A stretch of DNA of 64,000 nucleotides from Myxococcus qinghaiensis (GTDB lineage: Bacteria > Myxococcota > Myxococcia > Myxococcales > Myxococcaceae): assembly GCF_024198215.1 (NCBI RefSeq), contig NZ_JAKCFA010000018.1, positions 1 to 64,000 on the forward strand. Direction: 5' to 3'. Numbering within the stretch: the stretch's first letter is position 1; each line of letters begins with the position of its first letter. The notes beneath the pieces were generated by a model, which was not told the DNA's origin, made no database searches, and worked only from the letters and a program-made list of their open reading frames with translations. Positions 56,736 to 64,000 of the stretch are shown in pieces. Position numbers and translations under genes: made by a program.

Positions 56736-57827
56736 ATGGTGGGCATGGACATGGATTCGCCGCTCCCGGAGTCTTGGGACGAAGCACGCGCCCGTCGGGA
56801 GCGTGAGCAGGAACGGGAGAGGGACCGCAACGAGCTGCTGCAGCCGCACCTGGAGCGGCCCACGCGCATCGTCGCCATCGGCGGCGGCACGGGGCTCCCC
56901 ATGGTGCTGCGAGGGCTGGCGAAGCGCGCGCAGCCCAAGCCGGGCGACCCGGGCGTGGACATCACCGCGGTGGTGGCGATGAGCGACGACGGGGGCAGCT
57001 CCGGCCGCCTGCGTCGCCTGCACGGCGCGCTGCCTCCGGGTGACATCCGCAACTGCCTGGTCGCGCTGGCCGGCGGGCGCAGCGCCCTGAAGGAAGTTTT
57101 TCAGTTCCGCTTCGGGGGAGCCCGGGGCCTGGCCGGCCACGCGGTGGGCAACCTGCTCATCGCCGCGCTGGCGGAGCTCAAGGGCGACTTCATGGAGGCG
57201 GTGCGCATGTCCGGCGAGCTCCTGGGCGCGCGCGGCACGGTGCTGCCGTCCACGCTGGCCTCCGTGCAGCTGGTGGCGCAGATGCACGACGACACGGAAG
57301 TCGTGGGCGAGCGCAACATCTGCAAGGCGCAGGGGCGCGTGCGCAAGGTGTCGCTGAGCCCGCGTTCGCCGCCGCCGGTGGAGGGCCTGCTGGAGGCCAT
57401 CTACACCGCGGACCTGGTGGCGATTGGGCCCGGCTCGCTGTACTCGAGCCTCCTGCCGAATCTCTTGGTGGACGGCGTGGCCCAGGCGCTGAAGGAGACG
57501 CGCGCGCTGAAGGTCATGGTGTCCAACCTCATGACGCAGCCGGGTGAGACGGACGGCATGTCGTGCCTGGACCACGTGCAGGCGGTGAGGGACCACGTGG
57601 GCCCGGTCCTGGACGCGGTGCTGGTGAACGGCACGCTGCCGACGCCGGATGCGATGCGGCGGTATGGCCGGCGGGGCTCGTTCCCCGTTGACGTGGACAC
57701 GCGCGAGCTGATCGCCGCGGGTGTGGTGCCGGTGCGGGCCGACCTCCTCAAGGAGGGGTCGAGAATCCGACATGACAGCCGCAAGGTCGCCGCCTGCCTG
57801 CTGAAGATGGCTCGCAGCGGCTTGTAG
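56736..57827 (+). CDS. exoF: YvcK/CofD-like protein in the exo operon (ExoF)
   Basis: A 363-residue protein of the YvcK family. The nucleotide-site motif is VAIGGGTGLPMVLRGL, followed by VVAMSDDGGSSGRLRR and PGDIRNCLVALAG. Other family parts are GHAVGNLLIAAL and VAIGPGSLYSSLLPNLLV. YvcK proteins bind UDP-GlcNAc in other bacteria and link sugar-nucleotide pools with envelope synthesis; this one would do so inside a polysaccharide operon. ATG 56736 is preferred, but other starts (GTG 56700, ATG 56745) are possible. It matches ExoF of M. xanthus by position. Confidence 0.88.
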   Translation: MVGMDMDSPLPESWDEARARREREQERERDRNELLQPHLERPTRIVAIGGGTGLPMVLRGLAKRAQPKPGDPGVDITAVVAMSDDGGSSGRLRRLHGALPPGDIRNCLVALAGGRSALKEVFQFRFGGARGLAGHAVGNLLIAALAELKGDFMEAVRMSGELLGARGTVLPSTLASVQLVAQMHDDTEVVGERNICKAQGRVRKVSLSPRSPPPVEGLLEAIYTADLVAIGPGSLYSSLLPNLLVDGVAQALKETRALKVMVSNLMTQPGETDGMSCLDHVQAVRDHVGPVLDAVLVNGTLPTPDAMRRYGRRGSFPVDVDTRELIAAGVVPVRADLLKEGSRIRHDSRKVAACLLKMARSGL

Positions 57828-57862
57828 CCACGCCTCCCCATCACCACCTTGGGCGCCCGAAC

Positions 57863-58981
57863 ATGGAAGCAACCCTGAGCAGCCCCGGGCCGCAGGTCGT
57901 CGAAGTCGGCGACCGCGCGGCCTTCATGGCCCTGGAGTCGGAGTGGAACGCGCTGGTGGAGGCCACCTCCAACGAGGTGTTCTACCGGCACGAGTTCCTG
58001 CGAATCTGGCTGGACAACTTCGCCCCCGGCTCGCGCCTGCGCGTGCTGACGCTGCGGGACGAGGACGGCCAGCTGAGCGCGGCGCTGCCGCTGTGGGAGG
58101 AGCGCACCACGCTGTACGGCGTGCCGGTGCGTCAGCTCTCCGGCGCGGCCAACGCGCACTCCTGTCGTTTCGACCTGCTGGCCCGTGAGCCGGACGTGGC
58201 CGCGGCCCTGTTCCTGGCGCACCTGCGCATGCAGGGCGGGTGGGACGTGCTGCGACTGACGGACGTGCCGGACGGCGGCGCGGCGTGGCGGCTGCACGGC
58301 GCCGCGCGCAGCGCGGACATGCCCGTGGGGGCGTGGGAGTCGCTCCAGTCGCCGTACATCCCGCTGCCCGCCACGCGAGAGAAGTACCAGGCGTCGCTCC
58401 AGGCGAAGTTCAAGGCGAACTGCCGGCGGCGGCGTCGCAAGCTGGAGGAGAAGGGCCGCGTCACCTTCGAGCGGGTGGACGGCGGGCTGGACTTGGAAGG
58501 CGCGCTGGAGGAGGGCTTCCTGCTGGAGCAGAGCGGCTGGAAGGGCGAGCGCGGAACGGCCATGGCGCAGGACGCGGCGACGCGAGGCTTCTACACGGAG
58601 CTGGCGCGCGACGCGGGCTACCGCAAGAAGCTGGCGCTGTACTTCCTGCGGCTGGACGGCAGGCCGGTGGCCTTCCACTTCGGGCTGGAGGATGGCGGGC
58701 GCTACTTCCTCCTGAAGCCCGGCTACGACGAGCAGCTTCGCGAGTGCAGCCCGGGCCAGCTCCTCATGGAGGAGGTGGTGGGGGCCTGCATCGACCGGGG
58801 CCTGCGCGAGTTCGATTTCCTGGGGCCCGACATGGTGTGGAAGCGCGACTGGACGGACCAGGTCCGGCGCCACACGTGGCTCTACATCTTCAATGACTCC
58901 GCCTTCGGCCGAGCGCTGTGCGCGGCCAAGTTCCGGTGGAGCCCGGCGGTGAAAGAGGTGGTGGCGAAATGGAAGCGATGA
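57863..58981 (+). CDS. exoG: GNAT/FemAB-like N-acyltransferase (ExoG)
   Basis: A 372-residue acyltransferase with a double GNAT/FemAB-like fold: WNALVEATSNEVFYRHEFLRI early, KANCRRRRRKLEEKG in the middle and PGQLLMEEVVGACIDRGLREFDFL near the end. It is expected to acylate an amino sugar in the repeat unit, with ExoI as its partner paralog. The stop overlaps the start of exoH (ATGA if the second ATG is used). It matches ExoG by order. Confidence 0.85.
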   Translation: MEATLSSPGPQVVEVGDRAAFMALESEWNALVEATSNEVFYRHEFLRIWLDNFAPGSRLRVLTLRDEDGQLSAALPLWEERTTLYGVPVRQLSGAANAHSCRFDLLAREPDVAAALFLAHLRMQGGWDVLRLTDVPDGGAAWRLHGAARSADMPVGAWESLQSPYIPLPATREKYQASLQAKFKANCRRRRRKLEEKGRVTFERVDGGLDLEGALEEGFLLEQSGWKGERGTAMAQDAATRGFYTELARDAGYRKKLALYFLRLDGRPVAFHFGLEDGGRYFLLKPGYDEQLRECSPGQLLMEEVVGACIDRGLREFDFLGPDMVWKRDWTDQVRRHTWLYIFNDSAFGRALCAAKFRWSPAVKEVVAKWKR

Positions 58982-60147
58982 CTCCCCCGGGCAAGATGTT
59001 CGTGCCGTCCCTGCCCACGCTGTGGCCTGGCATGTTGCTGTCCAAGCCCCGGCCCGGAGCACTGCCGCCGTTCTCCTCGCCCAACGTCCGCTACTTCTAC
59101 TTCGCCCGCAACGCCGTGTGGCTCACGGTGAAGATGCTGGGGTTGGACAAGGGTGAAGTCCTGATGCCGTCGTACCACCACGGCGTGGAGGTGGAGGCGC
59201 TGGTGGACGCAGGCGCAACCCCGCGCTTCTACCGGGTGGGCAGCCGCTGGGACGTGGACCTGGAGGACGTGGCGCGGCGCATCGGTCCGAAGACGAAGGC
59301 GCTGTACCTGACGCACTACGCGGGCTTCCCGGGCCCGGCGGAGGAGATGCGCAAGCTGGCGGACCAGCACGGGCTGGTGCTGATTGAGGACTGCGCGCTG
59401 TCGCTCTTGTCGTCGGATGGCTCGGTGCCGCTGGGGACGACGGGCGACGTGGGCATCTTCTGCCTCTACAAGACGCTGCCCGTGCCCAATGGCGGCGCGC
59501 TGGTGGTGAACGGGCCGCGCTCCTACAGCCTGCCGGAGCCGCCGTCGCCGCCGTCCGCGTCGACCTTCAGCCACACGGTGTCCGCGCTGCTGCAGAACCT
59601 GGAGCTGCGCGGTGGGGCGGCGGGGCGCGCGCTGCGCGGCATGGTCCGCACGCTGGGGCATGGCACGGTGAAGGCGGCGAGCATCGAGCGCGTGGCCACG
59701 GGCACGCAGCACTTCGACCGCAAGCACGTGGACCTGGGCATGAGCCCGCTGACCAAGAAGATCGCCCTGGCGCAGGACCTGGAGTCCATCGTCGAGAAGC
59801 GGCGTCGCAACTACTTCTACCTGCTGGGCCGGCTGCGGGACGTGGTGCCGCCGCTGTTCAACCAGCTTCCGCCGGGGGCGTGTCCGCTCTTCTTCCCCAT
59901 GGTGGTGCAGGAGAAGGCGGAGGTGCTGGCGCGGCTGAGGGCGAAGGGCATTGACGCCATCGACTTCTGGAAGCGCTTCCATCCGGCGTGTGACGCGGGG
60001 GCGTTCCCCGAGGTGGCGCAGTTGCGGCGCAGCATCGTCGAGATTCCGTGTCACCAGGACCTGACGCCGGAGGTGATGGCGGACGTGGCGCTGGTGGTGC
60101 GCGACGCGGTGCGCGCGGAGAAGCGGACGAAGAAGCGCGCGGGATGA
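58969..60147 (+). CDS. exoH: DegT/DnrJ/EryC1-type sugar aminotransferase (ExoH)
   Basis: A 392-residue PLP enzyme. The Schiff-base lysine lies in IFCLYKTLPVPNGGALV. Other motifs are EVLMPSYHHGVEVEALVDAGA and LVLIEDCALSLLSS. It should make an amino sugar for the coat polysaccharide; the flanking acyltransferases would then N-acylate it. ATG 58969 (MEAMTPP) is chosen, with ATG 58978 as an alternative that gives the ATGA overlap with exoG. Confidence 0.88.
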   Translation: MEAMTPPGKMFVPSLPTLWPGMLLSKPRPGALPPFSSPNVRYFYFARNAVWLTVKMLGLDKGEVLMPSYHHGVEVEALVDAGATPRFYRVGSRWDVDLEDVARRIGPKTKALYLTHYAGFPGPAEEMRKLADQHGLVLIEDCALSLLSSDGSVPLGTTGDVGIFCLYKTLPVPNGGALVVNGPRSYSLPEPPSPPSASTFSHTVSALLQNLELRGGAAGRALRGMVRTLGHGTVKAASIERVATGTQHFDRKHVDLGMSPLTKKIALAQDLESIVEKRRRNYFYLLGRLRDVVPPLFNQLPPGACPLFFPMVVQEKAEVLARLRAKGIDAIDFWKRFHPACDAGAFPEVAQLRRSIVEIPCHQDLTPEVMADVALVVRDAVRAEKRTKKRAG

Positions 60148-60199
60148 GTGGGACGGTGGCGGTGGGAGGGGCGACGTTCCCCTCCGAGGAGGTGGGACG

Positions 60200-61402
60200 G
60201 TGATTCGCGAAGACGAGCTGAGGCAGGGGCCGCGTGCCGCGCAGCGGCTGGACGTGAGCGCCGTGGGCAGTCTGTCCGCGCTGGCGGGGATGCGCGCGGA
60301 GTGGAACGCGCTGATGGACTCGAGCCACGCGGGGCCCTTCAATGCGTGGGAGTGGCTGTACCCGTGGTGCCGGCGGATTGAGCCGGGCCGCAGGCCGCTG
60401 GTCCTCACCGCGCGCGACGCGGCGGGGACGCTGGTGGGGCTGTTGCCGCTGGGGTTGGAGACGCGGCGGGTGACGGGAATGCCGGTGCGGCGCCTGGGCT
60501 TCCTGGGCGAGACGCACGTGGGCAGCGACTACCTGGACGTCGTGGCCCGGCGGGGCCTGGAGCGCGAGGTGGCGGGGGCCTTCGCGCGGATGCTGGTGGC
60601 GCTGCGCGAGGAGTGGGATGTGCTGGACTTGACGGACCTGCGCGAGGACTCCGTCACGGTGGACGTGCTGCGGGAGGTCTTCTCCGGACAGGACGTGCGG
60701 CTGTCGGAGCGGTACGTGTGTCCGTATGACGTGTTGGACCCGCGCGAGCCGTTCGATGCGTTCCTCAAGCGCACGGGCCGGCGCGACAACTACCTGCGGC
60801 GGCGCAAGTGGTTGGAGAAGCAGGAGGGCTACCGCATCGAGCGCACGGAGGCGCCGGGTGAGCTGGCCGGGCCGATGACGGACTTCTTCCGGCTGCACTC
60901 CGCGCGGTGGGCGGAGGACGGTGGCTCGCAGGGCATCAAGGGCACGGGTGTGGAGTCGTTCCACCGGGACGCGACGCAGCTGCTCGCGGAGCGGGGACGG
61001 CTGCGGATGTACACGATGAAGGTGGGTGGGCAGGCCGTCGCATCGGTATACGGCATCGTCCACGGCGACCGCTTCGTGTACTTCCAGTCGGGGTATGACC
61101 CGGCGTGGCGCAACCGCAGCGTGGGCCTGGTGCTGGTGGGCGAGACGTTCAAGGACGCGATGGATGCCGGGCTCACGGAGTACGACTTCCTGCGCGGCAC
61201 CGAGACGTACAAGTCCGACTGGGTGTCGAAGCAGCGGCGCACGGTGTCCGTGCGCGTGCACAGCGGGACTCGCGCGGGGGACTGGTTCACCCGGGCGGAG
61301 GAGCTGGCGCGCAAGGGGCGCAACGCGGCGAAGCAGTTGATGCCGGGCACGTGGGTGGAGAAGGTGCGCCGGTTCCGTCGTCGCCGCGCCGCGGTGAACT
61401 GA
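60200..61402 (+). CDS. exoI: GNAT/FemAB-like N-acyltransferase (ExoI)
   Basis: A 400-residue paralog of ExoG: EWNALMDSSHAGPFNAWEWL, NYLRRRKWLEKQEGY, FVYFQSGYDPAWRNRSVGLV and GLTEYDFLRGTETYKSDW. GTG 60200 follows GGAGG. Last gene of the operon; an inverted repeat about 20 bp beyond the stop may end the transcript. It would acylate the amino sugar made by ExoH. Confidence 0.87.
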   Translation: MIREDELRQGPRAAQRLDVSAVGSLSALAGMRAEWNALMDSSHAGPFNAWEWLYPWCRRIEPGRRPLVLTARDAAGTLVGLLPLGLETRRVTGMPVRRLGFLGETHVGSDYLDVVARRGLEREVAGAFARMLVALREEWDVLDLTDLREDSVTVDVLREVFSGQDVRLSERYVCPYDVLDPREPFDAFLKRTGRRDNYLRRRKWLEKQEGYRIERTEAPGELAGPMTDFFRLHSARWAEDGGSQGIKGTGVESFHRDATQLLAERGRLRMYTMKVGGQAVASVYGIVHGDRFVYFQSGYDPAWRNRSVGLVLVGETFKDAMDAGLTEYDFLRGTETYKSDWVSKQRRTVSVRVHSGTRAGDWFTRAEELARKGRNAAKQLMPGTWVEKVRRFRRRRAAVN

Positions 61403-61420
61403 GGCTTTGTTCTCGAAGGG

Positions 61421-61475
61421 GGAGGGCCCTGGAAAGTCGCCCGGACGGGTTCTGGACGACGACCGTGGGCCCTCC
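61421..61475 (+). terminator. Inverted repeat after the exo operon
   Basis: GGAGGGCCC (61421-61429) and GGGCCCTCC (61467-61475) form a 9-bp stem around a 37-nt loop. No T-tract follows, so it is only a possible transcript end between the convergent exoI and papain-like genes. Confidence 0.4.
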
Positions 61476-61486
61476 ACCCGGGAGCT

Positions 61487-63190
61487 TCAGGGGGCGCTGC
61501 TCACGTCGGGCGGCATCGCGGCGACGTAGGTGAAGCCCGTCTCACTGGGGCTCTGCCACGCCGCCTTGAAGTCCGCCCACGAGTAGACCTCCTCGCGGTT
61601 CTGATAGGGATTGTAGACGCGCACGTACGTCTGTCCCTGGGCGTTCTCGCTGATGTCGACCACGCTCGCCCAGTGGGTGATGTCGCGCTCCGACGTCGTC
61701 ACCGACTCCAGCATTCCGTCATCGGCGCCGTCGATATTGACGAGGACCATCAGCGAGCCGCCGTCATCGAGAATGCGTTGCACGGCCTCGGGCGTGGGGT
61801 TCTGAGCGTGGTTGTTGTTGTACGTGTTGGTGGCGCTGAAGTTTCCGTCCAGGTCCTTCATGGTCGGGTCGTTCTCGGCGCCCTCCTGCTGACCGACGAT
61901 TCTCCAGCCCTGGCTGGCGAGGAAGGTCTCCAGGTCGGTGGAGTTCGTCAGCATCTCGCCGTTGCCCAGGATGCCGCGATAGTTGGAGCCGAGCTCGGCG
62001 AAGCGGGTGAGTCCGTCCACGAGTCCGAGTCCCATGACGGAGAGGGCGGTCAGCTCTCCGCACAGGTTGCCATGGGTGTAGTTCTGGCCCTCGCCGTTGA
62101 GGATGGCGCCGACGTTCAGGTACTGGGCGATGGGGTCCTGTCCCGCGGCGTGGTTCGCGCTCCACTCGCCGACGCTGCCTTCGCCCCAGGGCCACCCGCG
62201 TGAGGTGCCGATGAGCGGAGTCTCCGCCGCCACGCCTGACTCAGGCAGGGGCCCGAAGTAGAGGGACATCTCTTCCTGGACCAGCGTGTCCCAGTGGCTT
62301 TCGGCCGTCGCGCGTTGCTGCTCGGGCGTGAGCTGGCTCCAGTTCTCCGTCAGCGGTGGCGGTGACAGGGACGGGTCGCGAATCCACGCGGGGGCCATGT
62401 CCTCGACGTGCTGGCTCCAATTCTCGCGGATTCCGTTCAGGACGCTCGCCTGGGCCGTCGCGTCCATATGGTGCCAGGCCAACCCCAGCCACGGTGGGGA
62501 GTCGCCCTGTTCGAGCCACTTGGGGACGGGGAGCGAGGCCCCTGAGTCCGCCACCACCATGTTCGCGATGTCCGGCGGGAGGTTTGCCTTCGCCAGCGCG
62601 GCCTGCCGCTCCGGGCCTGGGGGCGCGGAGAGAATCGTGTTCACCGTGCTGCCCGGCACGGAGCCCGCGATGGAGTATTCGGGATGCTGCTTCAGGTACG
62701 TCTCCGACGCGGTCCACTCGCGCGTCGTCGGGTCGTAGATGTTGTTGCCCTGGCGGATGACGACGTGGCCGGTGGTGCCCTCGGCGCCGGGACGGCTGTC
62801 CTTCAGGAAGAGGACCTCCGAGCGCGCGCGGATGACCGCGGGCGCCAGCGACAGGAAGTCCGCGATGGCGTCCAGGCAGTTCACCCGGCCGTCCTTCGCG
62901 TTCTCGTTCGCAAGCGTGGTTCCGGGTGCGGAGGTCCCATCCGTCGCGAGGTCCGGACCTCGTGTCTGGGGTTGGGCGGTCTTGAAGGTATCGGGCTTCT
63001 GGGTGGCCAGGCTCGCGGCCTGGGCGGCGAGCCGCGCCAGCTCTTCCAGCATGCGACGGGCGGCTTCTTCCGCGGCGCGTCTCGCGGCTTCTTCCGCGGC
63101 GCGTCTCGCGGCTTCCTCCGCGGCACGACGGGCCTGCTCCGCCGAAGCACTCGCGACGGGCGCTGCGTCCTTCGAGATACGAGTCGACAT
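61487..63190 (-). CDS. Two-domain papain/C39-like cysteine-peptidase-type protein
   Basis: A 567-residue protein. Residues 20-47 are three copies of an 8-residue Ala/Arg/Glu repeat. The first cysteine-peptidase-like domain has C105 in GRVNCLDAIADF, H142 in TTGHVVIRQ and D153 in NIYDPTT. The second, better preserved, has C377 in HGNLCGELTALSVMG, H506 in DITHWASVVDI and N527 in RVYNPYQNREE, the C/H/N pattern of papain-like and C39-like peptidases and transglutaminases. No signal peptide is obvious. The gene is divergent from the envelope protein at 63378. Function unknown; a secreted effector or a self-processing enzyme are both possible. Confidence 0.7.
   Translation of the reverse strand: MSTRISKDAAPVASASAEQARRAAEEAARRAAEEAARRAAEEAARRMLEELARLAAQAASLATQKPDTFKTAQPQTRGPDLATDGTSAPGTTLANENAKDGRVNCLDAIADFLSLAPAVIRARSEVLFLKDSRPGAEGTTGHVVIRQGNNIYDPTTREWTASETYLKQHPEYSIAGSVPGSTVNTILSAPPGPERQAALAKANLPPDIANMVVADSGASLPVPKWLEQGDSPPWLGLAWHHMDATAQASVLNGIRENWSQHVEDMAPAWIRDPSLSPPPLTENWSQLTPEQQRATAESHWDTLVQEEMSLYFGPLPESGVAAETPLIGTSRGWPWGEGSVGEWSANHAAGQDPIAQYLNVGAILNGEGQNYTHGNLCGELTALSVMGLGLVDGLTRFAELGSNYRGILGNGEMLTNSTDLETFLASQGWRIVGQQEGAENDPTMKDLDGNFSATNTYNNNHAQNPTPEAVQRILDDGGSLMVLVNIDGADDGMLESVTTSERDITHWASVVDISENAQGQTYVRVYNPYQNREEVYSWADFKAAWQSPSETGFTYVAAMPPDVSSAP
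63061..63132 (-). repeat. 24-bp in-frame tandem repeat
   Basis: Two identical 24-bp copies (63061-63084 and 63085-63108) and a third with several changes (63109-63132) encode a repeated 8-residue Ala-Arg-Glu unit at the N-terminus of the papain-like protein. The helical, alternately charged repeat should form a stiff helix or coiled coil. Such arrays expand and shrink easily. Confidence 0.85.
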
Positions 63191-63377
63191 GTCTCCCCCT
63201 CTTCAGTCCCGGTGCTGCACTGCGGTCGCGATGTAACACTGTGACAGGGCGCGAAATCAACGTCGTCCCAGTGCCAATCACTTCCATCCAAGCGCCAGTG
63301 GCCCGACGTCGTGTCGGACCGAGCTGGGACTCTCTGCGCCTCTCCATCCCCAATCGGGGCCTTCACAGGAGGCGTCG

Positions 63378-64000
63378 ATGTTCTCGCGTCGGAGCTGGGC
63401 CGTCGTGTTGCCGCTGCTGTTCCCGGGTGCGGGATGGGCGGAGGAGCGTGTCGCCCCTCGGCGATGGGAAGAAGTGGAAGCCGCCATTCGCGAGCTGGAA
63501 GAGGCCGTGACGCCTGAGTCCGCCAGCGAGGGCGAGGCGGCACAACCCGAGGAGGAGGCTTCGCCACCTGCCACGTCCGAATCGACGTCACCGTGGCCGA
63601 ACGTGCTGAGCATGGAGGCCATGGCCTGGACGCTGCTGCCGCGAAGGGGCGCGGGTGGCGGCGAAGGCTTCATGCAGGTGGAGCCCAGGGTGGCCTGGGA
63701 CCAGGGCGAGCCGTTTCGCCTCGACCTTGGGGCGCCGGTGCGGCTGCGGTTATGGGGCGGCGGCGATGGGGCCGGCTTCGTGAGGAAGGAGGACTGGGAC
63801 ACGCTGTCCGATTGGGGCCAGTTGGTGCGCCTCTTCACGGTGGGCGGTGACGCGCCTGATTCGGTGTGGGTGGGGATGATGGACGGGTACACCCTGCTGT
63901 CCGGGCACCTGGTGCGGCGCTACAGCAACCGAGCCAACCCCGACTACCACCCGGCCGGAGTGGTGGGGACGGGGACGCTGGGGCCGGTATACGCGGAGGG
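63378..64000 (+). CDS. Envelope protein of unknown function (runs off the window)
   Basis: An open frame from ATG 63378 with GGAGG 5 bp upstream to the right edge (about 207 codons). Signal peptide: FSRRSWAVVLPLLFPGAGWA. An acidic segment (PEEEASPPATSESTSP) follows, and then a beta-rich part with VEPRVAWDQGEPFRLDLGAP, LWGGGDGAGFVRKEDW and GHLVRRYSNRANPDYH. That last region suggests outer-membrane barrel-like strands, but the C-terminus is beyond the window. It is divergent from the papain-like gene. No family recognised. Confidence 0.6.
   Translation, partial: MFSRRSWAVVLPLLFPGAGWAEERVAPRRWEEVEAAIRELEEAVTPESASEGEAAQPEEEASPPATSESTSPWPNVLSMEAMAWTLLPRRGAGGGEGFMQVEPRVAWDQGEPFRLDLGAPVRLRLWGGGDGAGFVRKEDWDTLSDWGQLVRLFTVGGDAPDSVWVGMMDGYTLLSGHLVRRYSNRANPDYHPAGVVGTGTLGPVYAE

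Noticed and set aside
61487-63190. CRISPR-like array from the 24-bp repeats
   Set aside because: The repeats are directly adjacent with no spacers and encode an 8-residue peptide unit in frame.

Overview
The window is high-GC DNA from a myxobacterium, most likely of the Myxococcaceae. The main evidence is a nine-gene block at 51166-61402. Its order is Wza-type export lipoprotein, outer-membrane barrel, chain-length protein, BY-kinase, sugar-phosphate transferase, YvcK-like protein, GNAT, aminotransferase, GNAT. This matches the exoA-exoI spore-coat polysaccharide operon of Myxococcus xanthus. Zinc-ribbon FHA proteins, a Ser/Thr kinase, DUF4388, an NtrC-type activator and a caspase-like protein fit the same group.

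Region 1-3700 is accessory DNA ending at a tRNA-Lys/tRNA-Glu pair. It holds the end of an IS66-like element with a partial transposase running off the left edge, and a DUF3800 gene cut exactly at that end. Next to these lie a translationally coupled DUF4365-plus-unknown gene pair, a 600-bp gene-free stretch and a small membrane protein. Its GC content looks lower than the rest.

Region 3883-13016 is core housekeeping: GreB, a PIN-PhoH ATPase, a DUF493 protein, a methyltransferase, a diacylglycerol-kinase-type lipid kinase, DnaK, one unknown protein and a DCC thiol oxidoreductase. Region 13044-18478 is a MoxR ATPase / VWA protein / PspA-like coiled-coil trio. Region 18489-26072 is rich in signalling: a DacZ-like diadenylate cyclase domain, a DksA/TraR zinc-finger protein, a zinc-ribbon FHA protein, a zinc-ribbon Ser/Thr kinase, a second zinc-ribbon FHA protein and a bifunctional Rel (p)ppGpp enzyme.

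Region 26155-36786 holds RidA, a secreted or anchored protein with three tandem DsbA-like domains, a TusA-like protein, an ABC-2 exporter pair, a transpeptidase-only penicillin-binding protein, a DUF4388 protein, a glutaredoxin-like protein, a degenerate receiver-GGDEF protein and a sigma-54 activator. Region 36838-42102 has an SDR-GNAT fusion, a one-TM protein coupled to a secreted caspase-like protein with a long surface-repeat tail, and a TPR protein behind a structured leader.

Region 42274-45818 is aromatic amino-acid synthesis: DAHP synthase facing a coupled GNAT / chorismate mutase-prephenate dehydratase / second prephenate dehydratase operon. Region 45891-50787 has an ECF sigma / anti-sigma / Spy-CpxP-like trio, an amino-acid permease, an EVE protein, an SDR and a small membrane protein. 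After the exo operon and its sigma-54-type promoter come a two-domain papain/C39-like protein with an in-frame 24-bp repeat array, and the start of an envelope protein that runs off the right edge.
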